Assembly: GCA_021738605.1 (NCBI GenBank)
Contig: JAIPBY010000010.1
Coordinates: forward strand, 1-20,957
Source of the DNA: Chitinophagaceae bacterium
GTDB taxonomy: Bacteria; Bacteroidota; Bacteroidia; Chitinophagales; Chitinophagaceae
Direction: 5' to 3'
Length of the DNA: 20,957 nucleotides
Position 1 is the stretch's first letter. The number at the start of each line of letters is the position of its first letter. Below the pieces are notes generated by a model. The model searched no databases, was not told the origin of the DNA, and worked only from the letters and a program-made list of their open reading frames with translations. Positions 1 through 7,797 of the stretch are shown in pieces. The translations under genes were made by a program, and so were the position numbers.

Positions 1-901
1 CTTCGATTTTGCTGCATCTTTCGGTATAATCTGCAGGCCTTTTAGAAGCTTCTGAAACGTGTGTTTCTCCGAACAACTCACTGGCATAATCAAATACCAG
101 GTCAAAAGACTCAGGATTGATGGCCAACAATTGTTCAAATTTCTTCAACAGAAAAGCGATGTCATTCTTGTCCCTTGCATGATCAATCGCCAACAAAGGG
201 AGATAATCATCCTTAGGGAATATTTTCAAACCAGCATCGATGTATTTGTTCATGTTTGCATCATCCTTCTTGTCAAAATAGAATTTAGCAAGATAGCGGT
301 ATGGTGTTGCCATGTCTGAATTACCACCAACATTGGCATCTGCAAGTTTGGTGAAATAGGCAATGGCCTGGTCTTCTTTCTTGGCGTTGAGTGCAGACAA
401 TCCCATGTAATAGGTAAGGGTTGTATCCAGCTTGTAAAGTCCCCAACCTTGGGTAAAGATGTATTCACCAATTACTCCTGTATTTTTGAAAGTGCTTAAT
501 GCGTCTTCAAATTTTGCTGCATTATAGTATGCTGCACCTTCTTCAAATCCGCTGGAGTAAAGATCGAAAACTGGTTTGTAATTGTCTACTGTCAGGTAAA
601 GGGTTGATTGGTTTTTATCAATCTCCAATGCTTTCTTAAAGGCATCCAAGGCCAGCATCCTTGCCTCAGGCATAGCAGCACGCTCAGTTGCATTCATTGA
701 AATGGCACTGAGCACTTTTCCTTTGAGGTAATAGAGTTCTGGATTCTTTTGGTACTTAGGGTTGTTCAAGAAGGTTTCAATGGCTGTTTTTGCCTCTGAA
801 AACTTATTGGCAGTGATGGATTCCTTGATCTTGTTGAGGTTTTGGCCGCTAACAGACATTAAACCGGTTGCTGCCAAAAGGGTAAAAATGATCCTTTTCA
901 T
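1..901 (-). CDS. Secreted tetratricopeptide-repeat protein (3' end outside window)
   Basis: The gene starts with ATG at 901 on the minus strand and stays open to the window edge, giving about 300 residues without a stop, so the C-terminus is missing. It begins with MKRIIFTLLAATGLMSVSGQ, a clear Sec signal peptide with a short basic start and hydrophobic core, so the product should be periplasmic or exported. The body is alpha-helical with TPR-like units, for example around residues 28-60 (AKTAIETFL..NPELYYLKGKVL) and later stretches rich in Ala, Tyr and Leu with the spacing of helix-turn-helix repeats (AAYYNAAKFEDALSTF; YYMGLSALNAKKEDQAIAYF). TPR proteins are protein-interaction scaffolds; the partner cannot be told. 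It lies only 18 nt downstream of gyrA and is probably cotranscribed with it. No enzymatic domain is visible in the part present. Confidence 0.85.
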   Translation of the reverse strand, partial: MKRIIFTLLAATGLMSVSGQNLNKIKESITANKFSEAKTAIETFLNNPKYQKNPELYYLKGKVLSAISMNATERAAMPEARMLALDAFKKALEIDKNQSTLYLTVDNYKPVFDLYSSGFEEGAAYYNAAKFEDALSTFKNTGVIGEYIFTQGWGLYKLDTTLTYYMGLSALNAKKEDQAIAYFTKLADANVGGNSDMATPYRYLAKFYFDKKDDANMNKYIDAGLKIFPKDDYLPLLAIDHARDKNDIAFLLKKFEQLLAINPESFDLVFDYASELFGETHVSEASKRPADYTERCSKIE

Positions 902-919
902 TGTTTGGTATTTAATGAT

Positions 920-3517
920 TTAATTTTCGTTGTTTTCATCGGGTTCCTGAGTTGCATCAGGTGTTTCAGTTGTTGGATCTTCAGTCGATGTTGAATCTGC
1001 TGGTGGAATATTCTCATCAGTGTCTACTTCAGTTTGTTCAACCACAACATCAAGGTTGGTGATGGCTGCTATTTCATCTTCATCATCCAACCTGATCAAT
1101 TTAACCCCCTGTGTAGCCCTTCCCTGTTCACTGATCTGGGCGATACTGGTTCTGATGGTGATGCCTGATACACAGGTAATCATCAGATCCTCTTTCTCCG
1201 TCACATCCAAAATGCCTACTAATTTACCGGTTTTTTCTGTAACGCTGATGGTTTTAACACCTTTACCACCACGGTTGGTGACACGGTATTCATCCACTGC
1301 TGTTCTTTTTCCATATCCTTTTTCTGAAACAACCAATACCGTTCGTGTCTTGTCTTCAACATTCACACAAATCATGCCCACTACTTCATCGGTAGCATCA
1401 TCCACTTCTATTCCACTAACACCAATCGCTCCCCTACCAGTTGACCTGACTTTTGCCTCAGGGAACCTGATGGCTCTACCCGATTTAACAGCAAGCATGA
1501 TTTCTGAATTTCCATCAGTCATCTTGGCATTGAGCAACTGATCACCTTCAACAATGGTAATGGCATTTACCCCATTGGCCCTTGGTCTGCTGAAATCAGC
1601 CAGGTCTGTTTTCTTGATGATACCTTGTTTTGTGCAGAGCACGATATAATGGCTGTTAACAAACTCTTCATCCTGCAGGTTCTTGACATCAATGATGGCA
1701 CGAATCTTATCATCCTGAGGTAGCTGCATCAGGTTCTGAATAGCCCTTCCCTTTCCTTGTTTTTCACCATCAGGAATTTCATAGACCTTCAACCAATAAC
1801 ACCTTCCTTTTTCGGTGAAGAAAAGCAAGGTATGGTGTGTTGACGCTACAAAAAGGTGTTCGATATAATCCTCCTGCCTGGTTTTGCCACCAATTGATCC
1901 ACGGCCACCACGCTTTTGGGCACGGTATTCATCAGCAGGTGTTCTTTTGATATAACCCAAATGAGAAACAGTGATGACAACATCCTCTTCCTTGATCAGG
2001 TCTTCAATCCTTACTTCATTGTCCAGGTATGTAATTTCTGTTCTCCTTGCATCTCCAAACTTATCTTTGACTTCGATCAGTTCGGCTTTGATAAGATCGT
2101 ATCGTTTCAACTCATCTGAAAGCAAATCCTTGAGATAAGTGATCAATTTCATGATTTCTGCGTACTCTTCCTTGATCTTGTTGATCTCCATTCCGGTTAG
2201 GCGTTGCAACCTTAGTTCAAGTACTGCTTTTGCTTGAATTTCAGACATCTCAAATGATGCAATCAATCCTTCTTTTGCCTGTTCAGGATTGGATGCATTG
2301 CGGATCAGTTTGATGACTTCGTCCAGATGGTCGAGTGCAATGAGATAACCCTCTAAAATATGTGCCTTCTTTTCGGCTTCTTTCAATTGATATTTAGCTC
2401 TTCTTATAACAACCTCGTGTCTAAACTCAATGAAGCAGGAAATCAGGTCCTTAAGGTTGAGGATGCGTGGTCTTCCCTTTACAATAGCAACATTGTTGAT
2501 ACCGTATGAGGTTTGCAGATCAGTGAACTTGTACAATTGGTTCACAATAACATTCGCAACAGCATCTTTTCTTACATCAATTACAATCCTCGTTCCTTCT
2601 TTTTCGTTGGATTCGTTGTTGACATGTGTGATGCCATCGATGATTTTTTCTACAACCAATTGTCCGATTCTTGCGGTAAGCACATCTCGGCTAACCTGGT
2701 AAGGTACTTGGTTGATGACGATTTGCTCACGCCCATTTGGTTTTGTATCTATGCTTACTTTACCCCTCAGTACGACCCTTCCCCTACCAGTATGCATGGC
2801 AGCTTTCACGCCTTCCATACCGAAAATGATTCCTCCACCAGGAAAATCAGGTGCTTTGACATGCTGAACCAGCTCGTCAATGGTAATTTCACGGTTATCA
2901 ATGTATGCAATACATCCATCAATGACTTCTGACAGATTGTGTGGCAACATGTTGGTAGCCATACCAACAGCAATACCACTGCTTCCATTGATCAACAAAT
3001 GGGGAATTCTGGTTGGAAGTACAGTTGGTTCTTCGATGGAGTCATCAAAGTTCAGTTGGAAATCAACCGTATCCTTGTCGATGTCATCCATCATGAATCC
3101 AGCAAGCCTTTGCATCCTGGCCTCCGTATAACGCATGGCAGCAGGTCCTTCCCCATCAGGAGAACCAAAGTTTCCTTGTTTGTCTATGGTTGGGTAGCGG
3201 GTGTTCCATTCTTGTGCCATCCTCACCAATGCATCGTAAACAGCGGTATCACCATGAGGATGGTATTTACCCAATACCTCACCCACAATTCTTGCACATT
3301 TTCTGGTGGGTTTGTTGTAATCCATGCCCAGTTCATTCATGGCAAACAGGATCCTTCTGTGAACTGGCTTCAAGCCATCGCGAACATCTGGCAAGGCCCT
3401 GCCTACAATTACACTCATGGAGTAATCGATGTAGGCAGATTTCATCTGCTCCTCAATGTTGATGGAAATTATTCTGTTATCGTCGTTGGTTTGCTCCGGG
3501 AGATTTTGTTCTTCCAT
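920..3517 (-). CDS. gyrA: DNA gyrase subunit A
   Basis: This is the breakage-reunion subunit of gyrase, which with GyrB introduces negative supercoils. The 865-residue length is normal. The N-terminal winged-helix/tower domain carries the catalytic tyrosine Y130 in AAMRYTEARM, the quinolone-resistance region around HPHGDTAVYD (T91 and D95 align with E. coli S83 and D87) and the QGNFGS loop. The C-terminal beta-pinwheel starts with the GyrA box QKRGGRG at 534-540, which marks gyrase rather than topoisomerase IV (canonical QRRGGRG, here R to K). Residues 827-865 form an acidic Pro/Thr-rich tail with 14 Asp/Glu and no Lys/Arg; acidic tails modulate supercoiling in other GyrA proteins. The ATG at 3517 gives the standard N-terminus. 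gyrB is not adjacent. The gene is followed by a TPR gene 18 nt downstream and preceded by its own promoter region. Confidence 0.97.
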   Translation of the reverse strand: MEEQNLPEQTNDDNRIISINIEEQMKSAYIDYSMSVIVGRALPDVRDGLKPVHRRILFAMNELGMDYNKPTRKCARIVGEVLGKYHPHGDTAVYDALVRMAQEWNTRYPTIDKQGNFGSPDGEGPAAMRYTEARMQRLAGFMMDDIDKDTVDFQLNFDDSIEEPTVLPTRIPHLLINGSSGIAVGMATNMLPHNLSEVIDGCIAYIDNREITIDELVQHVKAPDFPGGGIIFGMEGVKAAMHTGRGRVVLRGKVSIDTKPNGREQIVINQVPYQVSRDVLTARIGQLVVEKIIDGITHVNNESNEKEGTRIVIDVRKDAVANVIVNQLYKFTDLQTSYGINNVAIVKGRPRILNLKDLISCFIEFRHEVVIRRAKYQLKEAEKKAHILEGYLIALDHLDEVIKLIRNASNPEQAKEGLIASFEMSEIQAKAVLELRLQRLTGMEINKIKEEYAEIMKLITYLKDLLSDELKRYDLIKAELIEVKDKFGDARRTEITYLDNEVRIEDLIKEEDVVITVSHLGYIKRTPADEYRAQKRGGRGSIGGKTRQEDYIEHLFVASTHHTLLFFTEKGRCYWLKVYEIPDGEKQGKGRAIQNLMQLPQDDKIRAIIDVKNLQDEEFVNSHYIVLCTKQGIIKKTDLADFSRPRANGVNAITIVEGDQLLNAKMTDGNSEIMLAVKSGRAIRFPEAKVRSTGRGAIGVSGIEVDDATDEVVGMICVNVEDKTRTVLVVSEKGYGKRTAVDEYRVTNRGGKGVKTISVTEKTGKLVGILDVTEKEDLMITCVSGITIRTSIAQISEQGRATQGVKLIRLDDEDEIAAITNLDVVVEQTEVDTDENIPPADSTSTEDPTTETPDATQEPDENNEN

Positions 3518-3540
3518 GTATGTTATAGTGATGCTTTGTT

Positions 3541-3569
3541 AGGTAAATTGATTGTTAACAAATTTACCT
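3541..3569. repeat. Inverted repeat overlapping the gyrA -7 element
   Basis: AGGTAAATT (3541-3549) and AATTTACCT (3561-3569) are a perfect 9-bp inverted repeat with an 11-nt spacer. The right arm lies inside the predicted gyrA -7 element (3559-3566) and the left arm lies in the expected early transcribed region, which is where an operator would sit. Read on the plus strand, the repeat is followed by a run of T and could resemble an AT-rich terminator, but no plus-strand gene ends here. A regulator-binding site is the better inference. Confidence 0.45.
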
Positions 3570-3592
3570 TTTTTTGGGCTTAAATCCATCAA
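3559..3592 (-). promoter_or_regulatory. Predicted gyrA promoter (Bacteroidota type)
   Basis: On the minus strand 3566-3559 reads TAAATTTG, an exact match to the Bacteroidota -7 consensus TAnnTTTG. A TTG at 3592-3590 lies 23 nt upstream of it and could be the -33 element, at the long end of usual spacing. Transcription would begin near 3552 and leave a leader of about 35 nt before the gyrA ATG at 3517. The start point is inferred from consensus only. Confidence 0.6.
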
Positions 3593-3596
3593 TGGC

Positions 3597-3616
3597 AAGT
3601 GGAGATTTATCCACTT
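3597..3616. repeat. Small hairpin upstream of gyrA
   Basis: AAGTGGA (3597-3603) and TCCACTT (3610-3616) form a perfect 7-bp stem with a 6-nt loop, followed on the plus strand by TTT. It lies just upstream of the predicted gyrA -33 position. It could be a weak terminator for readthrough on the plus strand or part of a regulatory region. The inner TTATCCACT is one base from the DnaA box TTATCCACA, but it is a single copy. Confidence 0.35.
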
Positions 3617-3690
3617 TTTGAAGTCAAAATGTGGGTTAAATTATCCTGTAAATCAAGGAAATACATAAAAAATGATTGGCGGGTAACGGT

Positions 3691-3715
3691 CTGTTCTGCA
3701 GAACAGGGAATTCTG
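3691..3715. promoter_or_regulatory. Perfect 16-bp palindrome with extra half-site, candidate operator
   Basis: CTGTTCTGCAGAACAG (3691-3706) is identical to its own reverse complement over all 16 bases and has no loop, which suits a dimeric DNA-binding protein better than an RNA hairpin. A further TTCTG occurs at 3711-3715, so three copies of the same half-site (TTCTG, CAGAA, TTCTG) lie within 22 bp. It sits between the 3' end of the EVE gene (3739) and the gyrA promoter, about 125 bp upstream of the predicted -7 element. There is no T-run after it on the minus strand, so it is not a typical terminator for the EVE operon. Confidence 0.5.
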
Positions 3716-3738
3716 TGAAACTTAAGGCATTGAAGTGC

Positions 3739-4149
3739 TTATTTTTCCTCAGAAATGGCCATGATAATCTCCCATTCCTCTTCCAAAACAGGCTGTACAG
3801 AAAGTCTGCCAAGCCTGATCAAAGCCATGTTGGAAAGAGATGGTATAGCCTTAATTTCTGATAATGTTACTGGGTTTTTGAGTTTTTTGTGCGGTTTAAA
3901 ATCAACCACAACCCATGCTGTTTCTTCAGTGGTCGGATCCTGGTAGGATTCCTTGATCACTTTGGCAATTCCAACAATTTCTAAACCTTCGTTGCTGTGG
4001 TAAAAAAAAGCAAGATCACCTTTTTTCATGCTGCGTAAATTATTCCTTGCAGCATAATTTCTGACACCATCCCAAAAAGTTGAACCATCTGCTACAAACT
4101 GATCCCAGGAGTATTTAAAAGGCTCAGATTTGATCAACCAATATGCCAT
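3739..4149 (-). CDS. EVE domain-containing protein (THYN1-like, PUA-like fold)
   Basis: The protein is 136 residues and consists almost entirely of one EVE domain. The diagnostic N-terminus is present: YWLIKSEP at 3-10, YSWDQF at 13-18, W-DGVRNYAARN at 26-37 and the KKGDLAFFYHS strand near 42-52. EVE domains are PUA-like modules whose family members bind modified bases in DNA or RNA, with the aromatic and WDGVRN residues lining the pocket. The ligand of this stand-alone version is unknown. It is the last gene of the pdhA-TPR-CCG-EVE operon, 21 nt after the CCG protein. The operon partners are metabolic, and no restriction or modification gene is visible, so a defence role is not supported by context. 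Confidence 0.88.
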   Translation of the reverse strand: MAYWLIKSEPFKYSWDQFVADGSTFWDGVRNYAARNNLRSMKKGDLAFFYHSNEGLEIVGIAKVIKESYQDPTTEETAWVVVDFKPHKKLKNPVTLSEIKAIPSLSNMALIRLGRLSVQPVLEEEWEIIMAISEEK

Positions 4150-4170
4150 AAAAAGTAATTTAATTCACTA

Positions 4171-4890
4171 CTAATATCCACTGGCAAGAACATCTGCCAG
4201 GTGAAGACTTTTGATGGGCAATGCCATCTTTTCCATAATTCCGCCGATGTGCATCAAACAGCTGAGATCAGTAGAAATCAGATAGTCTGCATCAGTATTT
4301 AAAATATGTTGAACTTTTTGCTCACCCATTGCCACAGAAATACCTTCAAATTTAACGGCGAAAGTACCTCCGAAACCGCAACAAGTTTCATTATCCTTCA
4401 ATTCAATCAACTTCAGGCCCTTTACCTTTTCCAATAATTTTCTAGGTTCTTTTTTAATCTTGCATTCACGCAAGGCAGCACAAGAATCATGGTATGTTGC
4501 AACCCCGTCGAAATGCGCACCCAGGTCATCAATGTTTAAAATATTTACCAGGAAATCACTCAATTCATAGACCTTCTCCTGAAAACCTTTGATGTCTTTC
4601 TGGTTGGAGGCATTGTCGTAAATCTTGGGATAATAATTTTTGATAAATCCAGTACAGGAGGCACTGGGCATTACGATATATTCTGCCGAAGAGAAATCAT
4701 TGATAAATTTGTTGCATACTTCCCTTGATTCTCCCCAGTAGCCAGCGTTGAAAGCTGGTTGACCACAACAGGTTTGTTCCGGGTTATAGGAAACTGTGCA
4801 GCCAGCTTTCTCTAAAACTTTAATGGTATTGAAACCAGCTGTTGGATACAACTGATCAATAAAACAGGGAATGAAAACATGAACATTCAC
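4171..4890 (-). CDS. CCG-domain (Fe-S)-binding protein, LutA/YkgE family
   Basis: The 239-residue protein carries two CCG domains as in LutA/YkgE and heterodisulfide-reductase-type subunits. The first has C9 in FIPCFIDQLYP, C41-C42-G and C79 in PSASC; the second has C137 in YHDSC, C170-C171-GFGG and C211 in DLSCLMHIGG. Such domains bind an iron-sulfur cluster or mediate electron transfer; LutA works with LutB and LutC in lactate oxidation. No lutB or lutC is nearby, so the redox partner and substrate are open. The start is GTG at 4890: the in-frame codon immediately before it is TAG and the next in-frame Met is near residue 74, deep in the first domain. It begins 7 nt after the stop of the upstream TPR gene, which suggests translational coupling. 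Confidence 0.88.
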   Translation of the reverse strand: MNVHVFIPCFIDQLYPTAGFNTIKVLEKAGCTVSYNPEQTCCGQPAFNAGYWGESREVCNKFINDFSSAEYIVMPSASCTGFIKNYYPKIYDNASNQKDIKGFQEKVYELSDFLVNILNIDDLGAHFDGVATYHDSCAALRECKIKKEPRKLLEKVKGLKLIELKDNETCCGFGGTFAVKFEGISVAMGEQKVQHILNTDADYLISTDLSCLMHIGGIMEKMALPIKSLHLADVLASGY

Positions 4891-4897
4891 CTAATAA

Positions 4898-5575
4898 CTA
4901 TTTTACAATGCCAAGTCTTGCAAGGTATTTGTCAACAATAAAGCCCTTGTCTGTTCTAGGGTATTTGTCTTTTAGTATTTGATAGAGTTCTATGGCCTGA
5001 TCTGTTTTACCGGTCATTTCAGACAACATGGCACCTCTGAATAAGTACTCTGAAGAGATGGCCTGATCTTCTCCAAAAATAGTACCAGCATTCTTGTAAT
5101 GAGCGATGGCATCATCATTCTTTTTCAACTCTGCATAAGCATCACCCAGCAAACCTTCGGCTTTAGCCTCTACTTGTTTGGCACCATTCGCACTGAAGTC
5201 ACTGAGTTGATCAACTGCTTTTTGGTACTCTCCCATTTGAAGATAAGAAGCTCCTGCATAATAATGTGCAAGATTTGCTGCCTTGGTGCCGCTGTATTTA
5301 CTGATCACCTTAAGCAATCCTGGAGTGGAGCCTGAACCATTCAGCGCTAGGTTGAAAGAATCTTTTCTAAAGTTATTTTCAGCAGCAAAAAGTTCCTCAT
5401 TGGCTTTCTGTTCCTTGGGCAGCTGAATCAAATTTTTATAACCAAGATAGCCACCAACAACAACAATGATTGCAACTGAAACAGTGATGATTTTTTTGCT
5501 ATTGTTTTCCCAAAAACCAATGGCTTTATCAACTACTTCCTGATCGCCTGTGTCTACTGTTTTTTTATCTGACAT
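4898..5575 (-). CDS. Membrane-anchored tetratricopeptide-repeat protein (YfgM-like)
   Basis: The 225-residue protein has a cytoplasmic N-terminus of about 28 polar residues, one transmembrane helix at about 29-47 (IITVSVAIIVVVGGYLGY) and a helical C-terminal domain with TPR-like repeats. Examples are AANLAHYYAGASYLQMGEYQKAVDQL, AEGLLGDAYAELKKNDDAIAHYKNAG and LFRGAMLSEMTGKTDQAIELYQIL. The topology N-in/C-out resembles YfgM-type proteins, which associate with SecYEG and periplasmic chaperones; orthology is an inference from architecture. It lies between pdhA (17 nt upstream) and the CCG protein (7 nt downstream) in one operon, although nothing in its sequence links it to pyruvate metabolism. 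Confidence 0.85.
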   Translation of the reverse strand: MSDKKTVDTGDQEVVDKAIGFWENNSKKIITVSVAIIVVVGGYLGYKNLIQLPKEQKANEELFAAENNFRKDSFNLALNGSGSTPGLLKVISKYSGTKAANLAHYYAGASYLQMGEYQKAVDQLSDFSANGAKQVEAKAEGLLGDAYAELKKNDDAIAHYKNAGTIFGEDQAISSEYLFRGAMLSEMTGKTDQAIELYQILKDKYPRTDKGFIVDKYLARLGIVK

Positions 5576-5592
5576 TTTTATGGAATTTAAAA

Positions 5593-6588
5593 TTAATCAA
5601 CAATAAATGGATAATCTTCTTGCTTATAAACATCTTTCAATAATTCGTTGTCATCTGGCCAAGGACTTTCTTCAGAAAAACGAACACATTCTTCAATTAC
5701 TTGCCTGATTCTTTCGTTTATTTCTTCGATTTCGGCTTCGGCTACTGAAAACTCATTGACCAATTTGTTTTTGCAATGATCAATTGGATCCCTCTCCTTG
5801 TATTCTTCCACCTCATCCTTTGAACGGTATTTTTGTGGATCACTCATGGAATGTCCTTTGTAGCGATATGTTTTCATTTCCAACAAGGTTGGTCCTTCTC
5901 CTGCCCTTGCACGCTTGACTGCTCTTGCTACTGCCTCATGTACTGCCTCTGGGCTCATGCCATCAACCTTATCCGCTGGCATGTCATATGCATCTGCTAA
6001 TTTGTAAATGTCTGTAACATTGGAAGTTCTCTCTACTGAGGTTCCCATTGCGTAATTGTTGTTCTCGCAAATGAAAATCACGGGAAGTTTCCAAATCATG
6101 GCAAGGTTGAAGGTTTCATGCAACATGCCCTGGCGCGAAGCACCATCTCCAAAAAAAGTAAGGCTTACATTATCTGTGCCCTTGTATTGTTCGGCGAATG
6201 CAAGACCAGCACCTGTACCTATTTGAGCACCAACAATGCCATGTCCTCCGAAGAAATATTCCTTTACGCCGAAAAAGTGCATACTGCCTCCTTTTCCTTT
6301 GGAGCAACCAGTTGCCTTTCCATATAATTCGGCCATACATGCATTGGGGCTCATTCCTTTGGCCAAAGCCAATCCATGATCGCGGTATGCTGTAATGAAT
6401 GGATCTTCTTGTCTTGTTGCTGTCATGCATCCTGCAGCCAATGCCTCCTGACCGATGTAGAGGTGACAAAAACCCCTTATTTTTTGCATTCCATAAAGCT
6501 GACCTGTTTTCTCTTCGAACCTACGAAGCAGGAGCATCATTTCGTACCAATACAGATAAGTTTCTTTTGTGAATTTTGTTGCAGCCAT
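5593..6588 (-). CDS. pdhA: Pyruvate dehydrogenase E1 component, alpha subunit
   Basis: The product is the thiamine-diphosphate-binding alpha chain of the E1 heterotetramer, which decarboxylates pyruvate and acetylates the lipoyl group of E2 on the way to acetyl-CoA. The 331-residue length is typical of bacterial alpha chains. The TPP motif runs from GDGA at 147-150 to ENNNYAM at 175-181. The conserved loop YRYKGHSMSDP at 241-251 is intact, as are the Q-G-C-H-L-Y-I-G-Q-E-A start and the KGKGGSMH loop at 98-104. The beta subunit and E2/E3 genes are not in the window. It is the first gene of a four-gene operon and diverges from recF across a 126-bp gap. Confidence 0.95.
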   Translation of the reverse strand: MAATKFTKETYLYWYEMMLLLRRFEEKTGQLYGMQKIRGFCHLYIGQEALAAGCMTATRQEDPFITAYRDHGLALAKGMSPNACMAELYGKATGCSKGKGGSMHFFGVKEYFFGGHGIVGAQIGTGAGLAFAEQYKGTDNVSLTFFGDGASRQGMLHETFNLAMIWKLPVIFICENNNYAMGTSVERTSNVTDIYKLADAYDMPADKVDGMSPEAVHEAVARAVKRARAGEGPTLLEMKTYRYKGHSMSDPQKYRSKDEVEEYKERDPIDHCKNKLVNEFSVAEAEIEEINERIRQVIEECVRFSEESPWPDDNELLKDVYKQEDYPFIVD

Positions 6589-6620
6589 AACGATTAATGG
6601 TTCTATTTCTTAAAGTTGGG

Positions 6621-6628
6621 CAAATATA
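6621..6628 (-). promoter_or_regulatory. Predicted pdhA operon promoter (-7 element)
   Basis: On the minus strand this reads TATATTTG, an exact TAnnTTTG match, 33 nt upstream of the pdhA ATG. A TTTTG lies only 12 nt further upstream, so the -33 element is not well placed. The assignment rests mainly on the -7 match and position. No equally good element was seen for the divergent recF; a TAATTTTC at 6673-6680 is one base off. Confidence 0.5.
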
Positions 6629-6714
6629 CTGCGAAAAACACAAAACTGACCCATTTCTCCGTCCAAACTCATTAATTTTCAACACATCATGTATTTTTAC
6701 ATCCACATTCTATT

Positions 6715-7794
6715 TTGTTCAAAATCAATCATATCAATCTGACCCATTTCAGGAATGCCCATTCTGCCGCATTTTCTTTTGAAAACCGCATTACTGCCAT
6801 TTGTGGCCTGAATGGAACGGGAAAAACCAACTTACTGGATGCCGTCTATTATCTCTGTTTTACCAAGAGCTATTTCAATAAAACAGATTCAAGTGCCGTT
6901 GAAAAAGGGTCAAGTGGTTTTAGCCTGCAAGGATCATTTACGGTTTCTGCACAAAACATCCCTGTTTCCCTGATTCTGAGAGAGAATGCCAAAAAGGAAT
7001 TATCCGTTGACCAGGATCCCATCTCACCTTTTTCCAGCCATATTGGTAAATTTCCGGTTGTTTTCATTGCGCCAGATGATGTTATTTTGATTACTGGCGG
7101 CAGCGAAGAGCGTCGAAAATTCATTGATACCCTGCTTTGTCAATTGGATCATGCGTATTTGCTCCAATTGATCCGATACAATAAATTCCTTCAAGACAGG
7201 AACAGGTACCTTAAAAATGTTGCAGGTAGCTTTGCAGACCCGATTCTTCTTGATTCTTTTGACGAACAGCTGGTTCAATCAGGCATTTTTTTGCTCAAAA
7301 AAAGGATTGCGTTTCTGGAAGGGTTTATTCAATCGGTTGTTGATTCATTTGGCTTCATTTCAGCAGAGAAGGAAAATCCTGTATTGGTTTATGTGCCTTC
7401 TACTTCAGTAGATGAATATGCAAAAGCCATGCAGAATGCAAGGCAAAAAGATATCATGCTTCAGAGAACATCAGTGGGTATTCACCGCGACGATATTGAA
7501 ATTTTGATGAATGAAATGCCTTTCAAACAAGCCGCATCGCAGGGGCAAAAAAAGAGTCTGTTGTTTGCGATGAAACTTGCATCATTCAATGCGATGAAGC
7601 TTCATTTTGGTTTTGAACCCATCCTGCTGTTGGATGATATCTTTGAAAAACTGGATCAGGAAAGGTTGAGGCGATTGCTGGACTGGGTCTGTATCCGCAA
7701 TAACGGTCAAGTCCTCCTAACTGATACACATCATGAAAGGGTGAATGATGCATTAACTGACATTTCGTTACCTTTCCAATTGATAAACCTGTAA
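6715..7794 (+). CDS. recF: DNA replication and repair protein RecF
   Basis: RecF is an SMC/ABC-type ATPase that loads RecA at gaps with RecO and RecR. The 359-residue protein has Walker A GLNGTGKT at 31-38, the family block EERRKFID near 139-146, the signature SQGQKK at 275-280 and Walker B LLLDDIFEKLD near 304-314. Its N-terminus FKINHINLTHFRNA matches the usual RecF beginning. The start codon is TTG at 6715: the frame is open upstream only to a TAA at 6673-6675 with no ATG or GTG between, and starting at the first internal Met would remove the Walker A region. It is separated from dnaA, dnaN and gyrB here, and is coupled by a 3-nt gap to a DUF721 gene. Confidence 0.94.
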   Translation: MFKINHINLTHFRNAHSAAFSFENRITAICGLNGTGKTNLLDAVYYLCFTKSYFNKTDSSAVEKGSSGFSLQGSFTVSAQNIPVSLILRENAKKELSVDQDPISPFSSHIGKFPVVFIAPDDVILITGGSEERRKFIDTLLCQLDHAYLLQLIRYNKFLQDRNRYLKNVAGSFADPILLDSFDEQLVQSGIFLLKKRIAFLEGFIQSVVDSFGFISAEKENPVLVYVPSTSVDEYAKAMQNARQKDIMLQRTSVGIHRDDIEILMNEMPFKQAASQGQKKSLLFAMKLASFNAMKLHFGFEPILLLDDIFEKLDQERLRRLLDWVCIRNNGQVLLTDTHHERVNDALTDISLPFQLINL

Positions 7795-7797
7795 ATC

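Noticed and set aside
1020..3583. Several long plus-strand open frames opposite gyrA (for example 1020-1541 and 2939-3583).
   Set aside because: They lie antisense to a complete, well-conserved gyrA and encode no recognisable protein.
3691..3706. Palindrome as a transcription terminator for the EVE operon.
   Set aside because: The stem has no loop-forming bases and no T-run follows on the minus strand.
3518..3738. Possible chromosomal replication origin upstream of gyrA, with a DnaA-box-like TTATCCACT.
   Set aside because: Only one near-match box is seen, there is no cluster of boxes or adjacent dnaA/dnaN, and the gap is explained by the gyrA promoter and inverted repeats.
6118..6597. Overlapping open frames on both strands within pdhA.
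   Set aside because: They are shadow frames of pdhA without family features or promoters.
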